Below, in pieces: positions 42,099-52,574 of a DNA stretch of 61,362 bases (position 1 is its first letter; each line of letters begins with the position of its first letter). The DNA is taken from the NCBI RefSeq assembly GCF_001434575.1, contig NZ_AZDA01000007.1, positions 1 to 61,362 on the forward strand, written 5' to 3'. Made by a program: the position numbers and the translations under genes. The notes beneath the pieces were generated by a model. That model had not been told where the DNA came from and ran no database searches. It worked only from the letters and a program-made list of their open reading frames with translations. The stretch comes from Loigolactobacillus bifermentans DSM 20003. Lineage in GTDB: Bacteria; Bacillota; Bacilli; Lactobacillales; Lactobacillaceae.

Positions 42099-45000
42099 AT
42101 GATTGATGTCAAAAAAACACTTTATAGCTCAGCTTTCGAACATGCTGCATGTGGGATGGGCTTTATTACACAAATCGATGGGCACGCCAGCCATGAGTTG
42201 GTCGAGCGTGCTTTGATCATGTTGGAACGCATGAATCACCGTGGTGGGACGGGTTCTGAACCAGAAACAGGCGATGGCGCTGGGATTTTAATGGCGCTAC
42301 CAGATGCCTTTTTCCAGGCCTACGCACAAACGGCAGATTTTGAGCTACCAACAGCCGGTAACTATGCCGTCGGGATGTTCTTCCTCCCGCAAACGGCAAC
42401 CGACAAAAACGCGCTGTTAGACGCGCTGACACAAGATATTCAACGAGCCGGCTTTAATGTATTGGCCACTCGGGATGTCCCTTATATTTACGAAAATTGT
42501 GGGCCAACTGCCCAAAAGATGATGCCTGGTTTCGCACAAGTGATCTTACAACGCCCAAATGACGTGCCAGCAGGGCGCCCCTTTGAAGATGCGTTGTATC
42601 ATTTGCGCCGGCATTTGGAACGCGCTTTTGCAGAAAACCAGTTTGCCATTGTTAGTTTGTCCAGCCAAACCCTGTGTTACAAGGGGATGTTACATGCGTA
42701 TCAGGTAGGGCAATTCTATCCGGATCTTCATGACCCGAATATGGCCACGGCGATTGCTTTGATCCATTCACGGTTTTCAACCAATACCTTCCCCAGCTGG
42801 GATCGGGCGCAACCTTTCCGCTTCTTAGCGCATAACGGTGAGATCAACACCTTAAAAGGCGCTGAAAACTGGATGGCCAGCCACAACGTTGAAGTTTACG
42901 ACGAAGATGATTCTGACTCGGCCAAACTTGAAAACTGCATGGAATATTTGTACCGTAACGGGCGGGATATTCCACAAGCACTTTTAATGATGGTGCCAGA
43001 GGCTTGGGGCAAAGCAACTGGCTTATCGAACGAACAACGGGCCTTTGACGAATACAACGCCAGCTTTATGGCCCCTTGGGATGGCCCAGCGGCGCTATGC
43101 TTCACCGATGGGGTAAAAGTCGGGGCCGCCTTAGACCGCAATGGCTTACGACCTTCCCGTTATCTATTAACGAAAGACAATGTGATGGTGGTCGCTTCTG
43201 AATCTGGTGTTTATGATGTGGCCTCAGAGAATTTGGTGAAAAAAGGGATTTTAGGCCCCGCCGATATGATCCTCGTTGATACGGAAGCTGGGAAGTTCTA
43301 CACCACCACTGAATTAAAAGACTACTACGCCAAGCAACACCCTTACCAAGAATGGCTGGCGGACAACCAATTAACCTTGGATAAGTTGCCGGCGGTTGAT
43401 GTTACCGAAAACTTATCGGATACCGCTTTACGCCGGTTATGGCGACGACATGGCTATACGGAAGATATTATTCGCGATGCGATTATTCCAATGGCCCAAA
43501 AAGGGGAAGACCCAATTATTTCCATGGGCTTCGATTCGCCGTTAGCCGTTTTAAGTAACAAACCTCAATCCTTATTCACTTATTTCAAACAACAATTTGC
43601 CCAGGTCACCAATCCCCCGATTGATGCCATTCGGGAAAAATTGGTGATCGGGACAGAAATGTTCATTGGCCGGGACGCCGATGTCAAACAAGACGTGGCC
43701 GCCAATGCTAAGAAGATCAAGCTTGAAACGCCAATGCTCAGTTCACATAACTTTGAAAAACTGCGCCGGCTGGACACGCCAGACTTTAAGACGGCTGAAT
43801 TATCGATTTGTTATGACAAAGTTCGCCGGGCCCATCGTTTGGAACAGGCGTTAGACGATTTATTTAAACAGGCTGAAACAGCCGTTGACGCTGGGGCGAC
43901 GTTACTGGTGTTAACCGATCGCGGGGCCACGGAAGATAAGTTGATCATCCCAGTTTTGTTAGCCGTTGCAGGGTTAAACAACTATTTGGTCCGGAAAGGC
44001 AAGCGCGGCCTGGCGTCGATTATTGTCGATACCGGGGAAGCCTGTGAAGTCCATCATTACGCGGCTTTGATCGGTTATGGCGCTTCTGCCATTCACCCTT
44101 ATGGGGCGTACGCCACGTTACGGGCCTATGACTTAGCGGATCAAGTGGAAACGTACCGCTCGGCCTGTGAAAAAGGCATCATCAAAGTCATGAGCCGCAT
44201 GGGGATCTCCACCATTGCCGGTTATCATGGCGCCCAATTATTTGAAGCGGTGGGGTTATCACAAGCCGTTGTGGATGAATACTTTACCGGCACCCAAAGT
44301 CGTATTGGCGGGTTAAGCTTGGATCAAATTGAACAAGAATACTTAAACCGCTATGAACGGACTTATGGCGCTGCCGCTGGCGATGATTTGCCAGCGGGTG
44401 GGAGCTTTAAGTTCCGTGCCGAAGGCGAACATCATTTGTACAATCCCATGACGATCTACAAGTTCCAACAAGCGGTTCGGCGTGGTGATTACAAGCTGTA
44501 CCAAGATTATGCCAAAGAAATGCGCGCCGAAGAACTGAACACTCCGACGACGCTGCGGGCCATGTGGGACATCAAACCCGGCCAAGCCGTGCCATTAAGC
44601 GAAGTTGAACCGGTGACCAGCATTGTGAAACGCTTTAAGTCTGGGGCCATGAGTTACGGGTCACTTTCGGAAGAAGCCCATGAAACCATTGCCGAAGCCA
44701 TGAACCGTTTAGGCGGGAAGAGCAACTCAGGTGAAGGCGGCGAACCACGGTATCGCTTTAAGCCGAAAAATGGCAAGAATTTAAACAGTAAGATCAAGCA
44801 AGTGGCCTCCGGTCGTTTTGGGGTGAATACAGAGTACTTAATGAGTGCGGAAGAGATTCAGATCAAAATGGCACAAGGCGCCAAGCCAGGTGAAGGGGGC
44901 CAATTACCAGGTACTAAGAACTTCCCTTGGGTAGCTGAGATCCGGGGTTCTGTGCCAGGTGTGCGGTTGATCTCCCCGCCACCGCATCATGATATTTACT

Positions 45001-46556
45001 CCATTGAAGATTTGAAACAATTGATCTTTGATTTGAAGCAAGTCAATCCGCAAGCCTTGATTACCGTGAAATTGGTATCCTCAACTGGCGTTGGGACCAT
45101 TGCCACTGGGGTTGTCAAAGCCGGTGCCGATAAAGTTGTGATCTGTGGTTATGACGGTGGGACAGGTGCTGCCCCACGGAACTCCGTGCGAGATGCCGGG
45201 TTGCCTTGGGAAATGGGCTTAGCCGAAGCGCACCAAACCTTGGCACTGAACCATTTGCGCCAACGGGCCACTTTGGAAACGGACGGAAAATTAATGACCG
45301 GGCGGGATATTGCCGTTGCCATTATGTTAGGCGCTGAAGAATTTAGTTTTGCCCAGCTGGTATTGGCGTCAATTGGCTGTATTATGATGCGGGTCTGCAG
45401 TTTGAACACGTGTCCAACTGGGATCGCCACGCAAAATCCGGCTTTACGGAAGTTCTTCATTGGCACGCCTGAAAATGTTGAAAATTGTATGCACTATTTG
45501 GCCCAAGATCTCCGTGAAGAAATGGCCCGTTTAGGCTACCGGACGGTTGATGAAATGGTGGGGCATACGGAACACTTAGCCCCACGGTTTGTGGCCAAAG
45601 GCAAAGCCAAGTCGCTGGACTTTTCACGGATGTTAAGCACATCCATTGGCATTGAACGCAAGTCAACGGATCCATTTGCGGCGAAAGAAGACTGGCCTGA
45701 TTTGAATCAGTTTGCCACCGCTGCGATTCAACAAAAGCAACCGGTTGTGATCAAAGCCCCAATCAACAACGTGATGCGCGCGGTTGGGAGCCGCATGGCC
45801 GGCTGGATCGCCGCTCGTTTTGGCAACAATACCTTGCCAGCCGACCAATTGACCTATGAATATACTGGGGTCGCCGGTCAAAGTTTTGGGGCCTTTATTA
45901 CCCAAGGGCTGACTTTGAAATTAATTGGTGAAGCCAACGACTACGTTGGGAAAGGCTTAAGCGGTGGGCGCTTGATCGTCCAAGCACCAGAAACCGCCGA
46001 ACAACTGTATAGTGCCGCCCCAATTGTCGGGAATGTAGCTTGTTTCGGGGCCACTTCTGGCGAGGCCTTCTTTAACGGTCGTGCCGGGGAACGGTTCTGC
46101 GTTCGGAATTCAGGCGCCCACGTGGTGGTTGAAGGTATCGGTGACCATGGCTGCGAATACATGACGGATGGTATCGCCGTGATCTTAGGCAGTACGGGCC
46201 GTAACTTTGGCGCCGGCATGTCTGGCGGGGTGGCGTACGTTTACGACCCAGCTGGCGATTTTGCACAACATTGTAACCCAGAAATGGTTGAATTATTTGG
46301 CATCAATGAAAAAGGTGACGACAGCATTTTGAAGCAATTGGTTGAAAAGCAGGCTTACTATGCTAACTCACGTAAGGCCAAAGCACTGTTAGCCGATTGG
46401 GACAATGCCCAATCACAATTCGTTAAGGTTTATCCGAAAGAATATCGTCGGATGAACGAAATTATGGCGAACCTTTCTAGTGAAGGGGTACCTGCCGCAC
46501 AACTTGAAGAGAAAGCATTTGAAGTGGTTATGGGACCACAACCAACTGTTAAATAA
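42099..46556 (+). CDS. gltB: glutamate synthase (NADPH) large subunit
   Basis: The 1485-aa protein has an N-terminal glutaminase domain with the mature catalytic Cys in EHAACGMGF (residue 18, after a short propeptide), an FMN-binding synthase domain (SGEGGEPRYRFKPKNG, GYDGGTGAAPRNS), a 3Fe-4S cysteine set in MMRVCSLNTCPTGIATQ, and the C-terminal GXGXG beta-helix domain. It transfers the amide of glutamine to 2-oxoglutarate. ATG 42099 follows AAGGTGG by eight nt. Confidence 0.96.
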   Translation: MIDVKKTLYSSAFEHAACGMGFITQIDGHASHELVERALIMLERMNHRGGTGSEPETGDGAGILMALPDAFFQAYAQTADFELPTAGNYAVGMFFLPQTATDKNALLDALTQDIQRAGFNVLATRDVPYIYENCGPTAQKMMPGFAQVILQRPNDVPAGRPFEDALYHLRRHLERAFAENQFAIVSLSSQTLCYKGMLHAYQVGQFYPDLHDPNMATAIALIHSRFSTNTFPSWDRAQPFRFLAHNGEINTLKGAENWMASHNVEVYDEDDSDSAKLENCMEYLYRNGRDIPQALLMMVPEAWGKATGLSNEQRAFDEYNASFMAPWDGPAALCFTDGVKVGAALDRNGLRPSRYLLTKDNVMVVASESGVYDVASENLVKKGILGPADMILVDTEAGKFYTTTELKDYYAKQHPYQEWLADNQLTLDKLPAVDVTENLSDTALRRLWRRHGYTEDIIRDAIIPMAQKGEDPIISMGFDSPLAVLSNKPQSLFTYFKQQFAQVTNPPIDAIREKLVIGTEMFIGRDADVKQDVAANAKKIKLETPMLSSHNFEKLRRLDTPDFKTAELSICYDKVRRAHRLEQALDDLFKQAETAVDAGATLLVLTDRGATEDKLIIPVLLAVAGLNNYLVRKGKRGLASIIVDTGEACEVHHYAALIGYGASAIHPYGAYATLRAYDLADQVETYRSACEKGIIKVMSRMGISTIAGYHGAQLFEAVGLSQAVVDEYFTGTQSRIGGLSLDQIEQEYLNRYERTYGAAAGDDLPAGGSFKFRAEGEHHLYNPMTIYKFQQAVRRGDYKLYQDYAKEMRAEELNTPTTLRAMWDIKPGQAVPLSEVEPVTSIVKRFKSGAMSYGSLSEEAHETIAEAMNRLGGKSNSGEGGEPRYRFKPKNGKNLNSKIKQVASGRFGVNTEYLMSAEEIQIKMAQGAKPGEGGQLPGTKNFPWVAEIRGSVPGVRLISPPPHHDIYSIEDLKQLIFDLKQVNPQALITVKLVSSTGVGTIATGVVKAGADKVVICGYDGGTGAAPRNSVRDAGLPWEMGLAEAHQTLALNHLRQRATLETDGKLMTGRDIAVAIMLGAEEFSFAQLVLASIGCIMMRVCSLNTCPTGIATQNPALRKFFIGTPENVENCMHYLAQDLREEMARLGYRTVDEMVGHTEHLAPRFVAKGKAKSLDFSRMLSTSIGIERKSTDPFAAKEDWPDLNQFATAAIQQKQPVVIKAPINNVMRAVGSRMAGWIAARFGNNTLPADQLTYEYTGVAGQSFGAFITQGLTLKLIGEANDYVGKGLSGGRLIVQAPETAEQLYSAAPIVGNVACFGATSGEAFFNGRAGERFCVRNSGAHVVVEGIGDHGCEYMTDGIAVILGSTGRNFGAGMSGGVAYVYDPAGDFAQHCNPEMVELFGINEKGDDSILKQLVEKQAYYANSRKAKALLADWDNAQSQFVKVYPKEYRRMNEIMANLSSEGVPAAQLEEKAFEVVMGPQPTVK

Positions 46557-46568
46557 GGGGGCTTTTCC

Positions 46569-48008
46569 ATGGCAGATCCATTTGGTTTTATGAAATATAC
46601 ACGAATCGATAATCCCATGCGCCCAATTTATCAGCGGGTCAAGGATTTCGAAGAATCAGAAGACACGTTAAGTGATGAAGAACGGCGGAAACAAGCCGCA
46701 CGTTGTATGAACTGTGGGGTGCCGCATTGTCACTCAGGCTTCTTTTATGGTGGCGGCCGGGCCGTTGGGGGCTGTCCCAATGACAATTTAATTCCCGAAT
46801 GGAATGATTTGATCTACCGTTCAGAAGACAAACGGGCGTTTGAACGCTTAACCTTAACCAACTATATGCCTGATTTTACCGGTCATGTGTGTCCCGCCCC
46901 TTGCGAGATTTCTTGTAATGAGGCCTTACACAACAAGGGCATCACCATTCGGAACAATGAACGTTTCATCATTGACCAAGGCTTTAAGTATGGCTGGGTT
47001 GAGGCCAGTGGTCGGCCAACCAAGCGCAACGACATTGAAGTGGCGGTTGTGGGTTCAGGCCCGGCTGGGTTAGCAGCGGCTTGGCGGTTGAACCAATTAG
47101 GCTATCGCGTCACCGTTTTTGAGCGGGATGATCGACCTGGTGGCTTAGTCATGTACGGGATTCCCAACATGAAGTTACCCAAAGAAGACGTTGCCCGGCG
47201 CATTGCCGTGATGGAAAAAGTCGGCATTAAATTCCAAGTCAACACCACTGTTGGCGTGGATGTGACGGCGGACGAATTGAAACAACGTTTTGCCCGGGTG
47301 ATCTTAGCGATTGGTGCCCGCCAAGCCCGTGATCTCCAGGCGCCTGGCCGTGACTTAAACGGCGTTTACCAAGCCGTTGACTTCTTAACCAAGGCCACCA
47401 AAGCCGTCATTGCAGAAGGCACCGCAGCCAACCAAAAACTGGCTGGTAAAAAAGTGGTTGTCATCGGTGGGGGGGATACTGGGAACGACTGTATCGCCAC
47501 TGCCGTCCGCTTAGGCGCCGCTGACGTGCGGCAGTTGGAAATCACACCGGCTGCCCCAACTGAACGCCCAGACAACAACCCTTGGCCTGAATGGCCGCGG
47601 ATCCGCAAGTCTGGCTACGGTCAAGCAGAAGCCCAAGAACTATTTGGCGGGGTGCTCACCCAATACGAAACCACTGCGGTGGGCTTTAAAGGTGCAGCTG
47701 GGCAGTTACAAACCTTAGTCACCAGCAAAGTGGATCACTTTAAGCCCGTGGCAGGCACGGAACAAGAAGTTCCTGCTGACCTGGTGCTGTTGGCCATGGG
47801 CTTTACAGGCGCCGATACCAGCGTTTTTGATGCCTTTGGCGTCCATGAAGTTTATGACGATTATCGCACCGACAATGATCAAGTGTACGTCGCCGGCGAT
47901 GCGCGCCGCGGCCCCAGCTTAGTGATTTGGGGCATTCGTGAAGGCCGTAAAGCAGCCGAAGCCGTGAACCAATCCTTACAAGCTTTAGCCACTGTACAAG
48001 CAGAATAG
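46569..48008 (+). CDS. gltD: glutamate synthase (NADPH) small subunit
   Basis: The 479-aa protein has N-terminal 4Fe-4S cysteines (CMNCGVPHCHSG and CPAPCEISCN), an FAD site GSGPAGLAAAW, an NADPH site GGGDTGNDC and a C-terminal GDARRGPSLVIWGI FAD motif. It feeds electrons from NADPH to GltB. It begins 12 nt after gltB. Confidence 0.96.
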   Translation: MADPFGFMKYTRIDNPMRPIYQRVKDFEESEDTLSDEERRKQAARCMNCGVPHCHSGFFYGGGRAVGGCPNDNLIPEWNDLIYRSEDKRAFERLTLTNYMPDFTGHVCPAPCEISCNEALHNKGITIRNNERFIIDQGFKYGWVEASGRPTKRNDIEVAVVGSGPAGLAAAWRLNQLGYRVTVFERDDRPGGLVMYGIPNMKLPKEDVARRIAVMEKVGIKFQVNTTVGVDVTADELKQRFARVILAIGARQARDLQAPGRDLNGVYQAVDFLTKATKAVIAEGTAANQKLAGKKVVVIGGGDTGNDCIATAVRLGAADVRQLEITPAAPTERPDNNPWPEWPRIRKSGYGQAEAQELFGGVLTQYETTAVGFKGAAGQLQTLVTSKVDHFKPVAGTEQEVPADLVLLAMGFTGADTSVFDAFGVHEVYDDYRTDNDQVYVAGDARRGPSLVIWGIREGRKAAEAVNQSLQALATVQAE

Positions 48009-48016
48009 CGTCATTA

Positions 48017-48060
48017 AGCGAATCAAGCGCCGTTTCAAGCGCGCTTGGTTCGCTTTTTTT
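48017..48060 (+). terminator. gltBD terminator containing the 23-bp repeat
   Basis: AAGCGAATCAAGCGC pairs with GCGCGCTTGGTTCGCTT, followed by T7. The central part is identical to the element at 55586. Confidence 0.85.
48025..48047 (+). repeat. 23-bp dispersed repeat, copy 1
   Basis: AAGCGCCGTTTCAAGCGCGC followed by TTG, identical to 55586-55608. Can fold as AAGCGC/GCGCTT. Confidence 0.75.
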
Positions 48061-48154
48061 AATGTTACCGATCATCAAATGACAGTTTGTGGTGGCGCCT
48101 GCAAGCGCTTGATTCTATAATGGACTTAAATTGAAACGGAAAGTAGGCGTTGGC

Positions 48155-48994
48155 ATGTTAAAACGTGAAGGGCACAGTCATACTGAATTTTGTCAGCACG
48201 GAAGCGGCGATGATGTGGAGGAAATGATCCAAAAGGCGATTCGTTTAGGCTTTCAGGAATACAGCATTACCGAGCACGCCCCGTTACCGCCGGCTTTTAA
48301 ACAGGATTATGCCGGCACGTTAACGGGCTTTACCGAAGCCGCCATGGCGTTAAGTGATGTGCCGGCTTATTTTAAAAAATGCCAGCAAATGCAGGCCAAG
48401 TATCGGGATCAATTGAACATCAAAATTGGGTTTGAAGTGGATTTTCTACCCACACAACTAGACTGGTTACGCGACTTCTGGGCGGAATATGGTCCCCAAA
48501 CCACTGATAATATTTTGTCCGTCCATTTTATGCAAGGTGTTGGCGGCAAATACTGGTCGGTAGACGATACGTTAACCGATTTTGAAACCGGCTTGTTGCC
48601 AATGGGGCAAGGGGACGGCCAATGCTTATACAGCTTGTACTTAGATGCCTTACAAACCGCTGTTAGTACGCCGTTAGGCCCGCATAGCCCTTGTCGCTTA
48701 GGTCATATGACCTTGATCAAAAAGTTTCAGGATTACTTCAAATTGCCGGCGCGCTTTAACGAAGCCAACCTGATCAAAGTTCGGCAATTATTTGATACCT
48801 TACAAGCCCATCATTTTGCGCTGGATCTCAATGTAGCCGGTTTGTACAAACCCTATTGCAATGAGGTTTACCCGTATCCCGAATTAATGTACTTGGCCCA
48901 AGATTATGAAATTCCCATGGTGTACGGCTCGGATGCCCACAGTATTGCAGAAGTGGGTCATGGTTACCATCAAATTGAAAACTTTTTGAAGTAG
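48155..48994 (+). CDS. hisK: histidinol-phosphatase (PHP family)
   Basis: The 279-aa PHP-domain phosphatase has GHSHTEFCQHG at the N-terminus, the EHAP motif, GFEVDFL, and GSDAHSIAEVGHGY near the C-terminus, the expected metal ligands. It provides the HisK/HisJ-type step missing from a monofunctional HisB. ATG 48155 is favoured. It is transcribed separately from the T-box operon and has its own terminator. Confidence 0.88.
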   Translation: MLKREGHSHTEFCQHGSGDDVEEMIQKAIRLGFQEYSITEHAPLPPAFKQDYAGTLTGFTEAAMALSDVPAYFKKCQQMQAKYRDQLNIKIGFEVDFLPTQLDWLRDFWAEYGPQTTDNILSVHFMQGVGGKYWSVDDTLTDFETGLLPMGQGDGQCLYSLYLDALQTAVSTPLGPHSPCRLGHMTLIKKFQDYFKLPARFNEANLIKVRQLFDTLQAHHFALDLNVAGLYKPYCNEVYPYPELMYLAQDYEIPMVYGSDAHSIAEVGHGYHQIENFLK

Positions 48995-49003
48995 TTTTGT
49001 TGA

Positions 49004-49038
49004 AATCAGTTTGTTTAATGACGCAAACTGGTTTTTTT
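49004..49038 (+). terminator. hisK terminator
   Basis: AATCAGTTTG/CAAACTGGTT stem plus T-run. Confidence 0.75.
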
Positions 49039-49114
49039 GCGCGTTAAAGGCTAGCCATGACGGCATTGGTTCAGATTTTTGACGCCGGCGCCTGATTTTA
49101 TTTGAAATAAACCC

Positions 49115-49143
49115 TTGACTTTTTAACGAGAGATTCTTATTAT
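49115..49143 (+). promoter_or_regulatory. his operon promoter
   Basis: TTGACT (49115-49120), 17-bp spacer, TATTAT (49138-49143). Confidence 0.75.
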
Positions 49144-49169
49144 GAAAGCAACATTAAAAAATCTTAATT

Positions 49170-49468
49170 AAATGAAGTTGTGATTAGAACAAGTAAACGT
49201 GATAAGTTGCAAAGAGAGTGCCGTTGCTGAGAAGGTATCAATTTGTCCGTTGAACACACGTCTATGAACTTGCCAGTTGAATCAAGTAGGCTGACACGCA
49301 GCAAGTGCGTTATCATAGTTGCTTTTCTCTGTTCTCGTAAGACGACTAGAGTACAGCAACGTGAGGTTGTTATCGTGAGGTAACAACAAATTGAGGTGGA
49401 ATCACGATTATTTAGTCAATCGTCCTCGAGGTCCTGTTATTTGGCAGGGCTTCGGGGATTTTTTTTTA
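49170..49468 (+). promoter_or_regulatory. His T-box leader
   Basis: T-box AGGTGGAATCACGA at 49394-49407, followed by terminator TCCTCGAGGTCCTG/CAGGGCTTCGGGGA plus T8 (49422-49466). Stem I has distal TGCC/GGTA, base helix ACGT/ACGT and the loop TTGAA-CAC-A, giving specifier CAC (His) at 49255-49257. This agrees with the downstream genes. Confidence 0.9.
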
Positions 49469-49499
49469 CAGGTTTTTGGATGAGAAAGAGGGTAACTGA

Positions 49500-50645
49500 A
49501 TGTCTAATCGTAAATTGCCAATTGGCACGCGTGATGAATTTGGCAGCGTCGCGCAACAAAAAGAACAAATCATTGAACAGATTCAGCGTTATTTCCGGCA
49601 ACGAGGCTTCCAAAAAATCAACACGCCGTTGTTGGAATACCGCGAAGTCTTTAAACCACTGGCACCGCAAGCCTATCAACCTTATCAGTTATTAGATGAG
49701 CGGGGGGACACCTTGGTCTTGCGGCCCGATCTGACCTTGCCGGTAGCGCGGGTCATGAGCACCACGGGGATCGAGATTCCTATGAAATGGTATTACAGCG
49801 GTGATATTTTCCGGGTGAAAAAGCGTTTATCCGGGAGTTATAACCAGATCACCCAAGCGGGTATTGAGATCATCGGGTACGCGTCACTAAAGGCGGAATG
49901 GGAATGTTTAACCGCTGCTAGCCAGCTGGTTCAAGCCATGGGCATTGATGATATGACGGTTGAATTAAGCCACGCCCAGTTTGTACCGCGGGTGTTAGCG
50001 GCGTTGCCCTTAAACGAGTTGGCGAAACGCAATTTGGAAACGGCACTTTACGACAAAGATCTAGAACGGTACCAGCAACAAATTGCGCCGTTAAAGGCGG
50101 ATCCATTTTACCCATTCTTACAAAATTGGCCGTGGTTGTTCGGCGATTTTAAAGCCGTGTTAGCTGCGTTAGACCAGCTGCCGGCGGTGCCGCAATTACA
50201 ATCGATCATTGCGGATTTAAAAGCCACGCAACAGTTTATGCAAGCGCAGTTCCCAGCCCAAGCCGTGACCTTAGACTTAAGCATTCAACCACCACAGGAA
50301 TATTACACCGGCATGGTGTTCCACGGCTTTAGCCAGGCCAATGCCAGCTTCCTCTTTAGTGGTGGCCGCTATGATCAACTGCTGGCCAGCTTCCAACAAA
50401 CCATGCAACCAGCGGTGGGCTTGGCCTTTGACGTGGATGCCTTGGTGGAACGGTTACCAGAATTAACCACGGCGCCGGCCACCCTGATCTACTTTGAACC
50501 TAGTCAGTGGGCAGCCGCAACTGCGAAGCAAAAAGAATTGCCCAACAGTAGCTTATGCTTAGCGGATTCCGCAGCGGCGGCGCAACGGATTGCCACGCAA
50601 AAAGGCGCCCAATTAATCGATCTTAGTCAGGAGGCTGCGAAATGA
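49500..50645 (+). CDS. hisZ: ATP phosphoribosyltransferase regulatory subunit
   Basis: The 381-aa class II HisRS-like paralogue lacks a full anticodon-binding domain: GTRDEFGSVAQQKEQI, YSGDIFRVKKRLSGSYNQITQAGIEIIG (motif-2-like) and FSGGRYDQL. HisZ is required by short-form HisG, which follows with a 4-nt overlap. Confidence 0.93.
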   Translation: MSNRKLPIGTRDEFGSVAQQKEQIIEQIQRYFRQRGFQKINTPLLEYREVFKPLAPQAYQPYQLLDERGDTLVLRPDLTLPVARVMSTTGIEIPMKWYYSGDIFRVKKRLSGSYNQITQAGIEIIGYASLKAEWECLTAASQLVQAMGIDDMTVELSHAQFVPRVLAALPLNELAKRNLETALYDKDLERYQQQIAPLKADPFYPFLQNWPWLFGDFKAVLAALDQLPAVPQLQSIIADLKATQQFMQAQFPAQAVTLDLSIQPPQEYYTGMVFHGFSQANASFLFSGGRYDQLLASFQQTMQPAVGLAFDVDALVERLPELTTAPATLIYFEPSQWAAATAKQKELPNSSLCLADSAAAAQRIATQKGAQLIDLSQEAAK

Positions 50646-51271
50646 GTTTAAAAATTGCCTTAACCAAAGGCCGCACCGAAAAACAAGTGGTGCCATTACT
50701 AGAAGCAGGCGGGATTGATTGTACCGCCATTCGCAACAAAGGTCGGCGCTTGATTTTCAACGAATTGCCTGATTTTCATTTTATTCTGGCAAAGGGGCCC
50801 GATGTCCTGACGTACTTAAATAACGGGGCCGTTGATGTGGGCATTGTGGGGTCCGATATTTTAGTCGAACAGCGCAACCCACAATATGACATGTTGGACC
50901 TAGGGGTTGGCAAATGTCGCTTTGTCATGGCGTCGACGCCAGATTTCAACCCCAATCAAACTAAGCGCAAGATCATTGCCACCAAGTACCCCAACATTAC
51001 CCAAGATTATTTTGAAAAAATCGGGGAAGACGTGGAAATTATCCGGATCGAAGGTTCGGTTGAATTGGCGCCGTTAGTGGGCTTGGCCGATGCCATTGTG
51101 GATATTGTGGAAACCGGAACGACGTTAAAAGAAAATAATTTACGTGTTTATGCAGAATTACAACCTGTCTCAACGCAATTGGTGGTTAACCGCATCGCGT
51201 TAAAACAAAAACGGGATGCCGTTTACGACTTAATTCAACGGTTACAACAGGCTAAACAAGTGGAGGCTTAA
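50642..51271 (+). CDS. hisG: ATP phosphoribosyltransferase, short form
   Basis: The 209-aa protein has KIALTKGR at the N-terminus and VGIVGSDILVE and EGSVELAPLVGLADAIVDIVETG, the PRPP-binding region. The length shows the short form that works with HisZ. First committed step of histidine synthesis. Confidence 0.95.
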   Translation: MSLKIALTKGRTEKQVVPLLEAGGIDCTAIRNKGRRLIFNELPDFHFILAKGPDVLTYLNNGAVDVGIVGSDILVEQRNPQYDMLDLGVGKCRFVMASTPDFNPNQTKRKIIATKYPNITQDYFEKIGEDVEIIRIEGSVELAPLVGLADAIVDIVETGTTLKENNLRVYAELQPVSTQLVVNRIALKQKRDAVYDLIQRLQQAKQVEA

Positions 51272-52557
51272 TGATGATTCAAATTTTAAATGACGATTTT
51301 AAAACATTACAACAACAAGTGACCAAGCGCCAACAACAAACAGCCAATAAACCAGAAATTGAAGCTGCCGTTGCCGATATTTTAGCCGCTGTCCGTGAAC
51401 GTGGAGATGCAGCCGTTAAAGAATATGAAGCCAAGTTTGATCAGGTTGAATTGGACGACTTAAAAGTACCACAAGCCACCATTGATGCGGCTTACGAGGC
51501 TTGTGAACCAAAATTATTAGACGCTTTGAAGTTGGCCAAACGCAACATTACGTCTTACCACGAAAAAGAAATCACCCACGGTTTTATTGATGCCGAACAA
51601 CCAGGTGTGATTCGTGGCCAAAAGGTGTTGCCATTAGCTGCCGTTGGGTTATACGTCCCTGGTGGCACCGCTGCTTATCCGTCAACGATTTTAATGAGTG
51701 CCATTCCGGCTAAATTAGCCGGTGTGGATCAAGTAGTGATGGTCACCCCACCACAGCCTAAAGGGATTAACCCCGCTGTTTTAACGGCTGCTAAGTTGGC
51801 CGGCGTGGATGCCATTTATCAAGTGGGTGGCGCTCAAGCCATTGCGGCGTTGGCTTACGGTACCGAACAAATTCCGCAAGTTGATAAGATCATGGGGCCA
51901 GGGAACATTTTTGTGGCCACGGCTAAAAAACAAGTTTTTGGCCAAGTTGATATTGATATGATCGCCGGCCCTTCTGAAATTGGGATCATCGCTGACGCTG
52001 GGGCAGAACCCGATCAAGTGGCAGCTGATTTATTATCCCAAGCAGAACACGATCGGTTAGCCCGGCCCATGTTGGTGACAGATAGCCAAGCGTTGGCTAC
52101 CAAGGTCGCAGCGGCCATTGAAAAACGGCTCCAAACTTTACCCCGTGAGGAAATTGCCCGGGCGTCCGTTGATGATCAAGGCTTTATTGCCGTTGTGGCA
52201 AACTTGGACCAAGCCTTCACCTTAATGAACCAAATTGCACCTGAGCATTTGGAAATTCAATTACCAGAACCGATGACTTATTTGAACCAAATTCGGAATG
52301 CGGGCTCAGTGTTCTTAGGTCGGGAAGCATCCGAACCTTTAGGCGATTACGTAGCCGGGCCAAACCACATTTTACCAACCGCTGGCAGTGCCCGCTTCTT
52401 CTCACCATTAGGCGTGGAAGCCTTTGTGAAACGGACCCAATTCGTGCAATACACCAAAGATGCCTTAAGCAACGAAAAAGATGCCATTACCACATTAGCT
52501 CGTGTTGAAGGCTTAGAAGGCCACGCCCGGGCAATCGAAAGTCGGTTTGAAGATTAA
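51271..52557 (+). CDS. hisD: histidinol dehydrogenase
   Basis: The 428-aa protein has [51 protein letters not shown] with zinc and catalytic His residues, and APEHLEIQ. Either of two adjacent ATG codons (51271, 51274) may be used. Last two oxidation steps to histidine. Confidence 0.96.
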   Translation: MMIQILNDDFKTLQQQVTKRQQQTANKPEIEAAVADILAAVRERGDAAVKEYEAKFDQVELDDLKVPQATIDAAYEACEPKLLDALKLAKRNITSYHEKEITHGFIDAEQPGVIRGQKVLPLAAVGLYVPGGTAAYPSTILMSAIPAKLAGVDQVVMVTPPQPKGINPAVLTAAKLAGVDAIYQVGGAQAIAALAYGTEQIPQVDKIMGPGNIFVATAKKQVFGQVDIDMIAGPSEIGIIADAGAEPDQVAADLLSQAEHDRLARPMLVTDSQALATKVAAAIEKRLQTLPREEIARASVDDQGFIAVVANLDQAFTLMNQIAPEHLEIQLPEPMTYLNQIRNAGSVFLGREASEPLGDYVAGPNHILPTAGSARFFSPLGVEAFVKRTQFVQYTKDALSNEKDAITTLARVEGLEGHARAIESRFED

Positions 52558-52574
52558 GAAAGAAGGATAATAGA

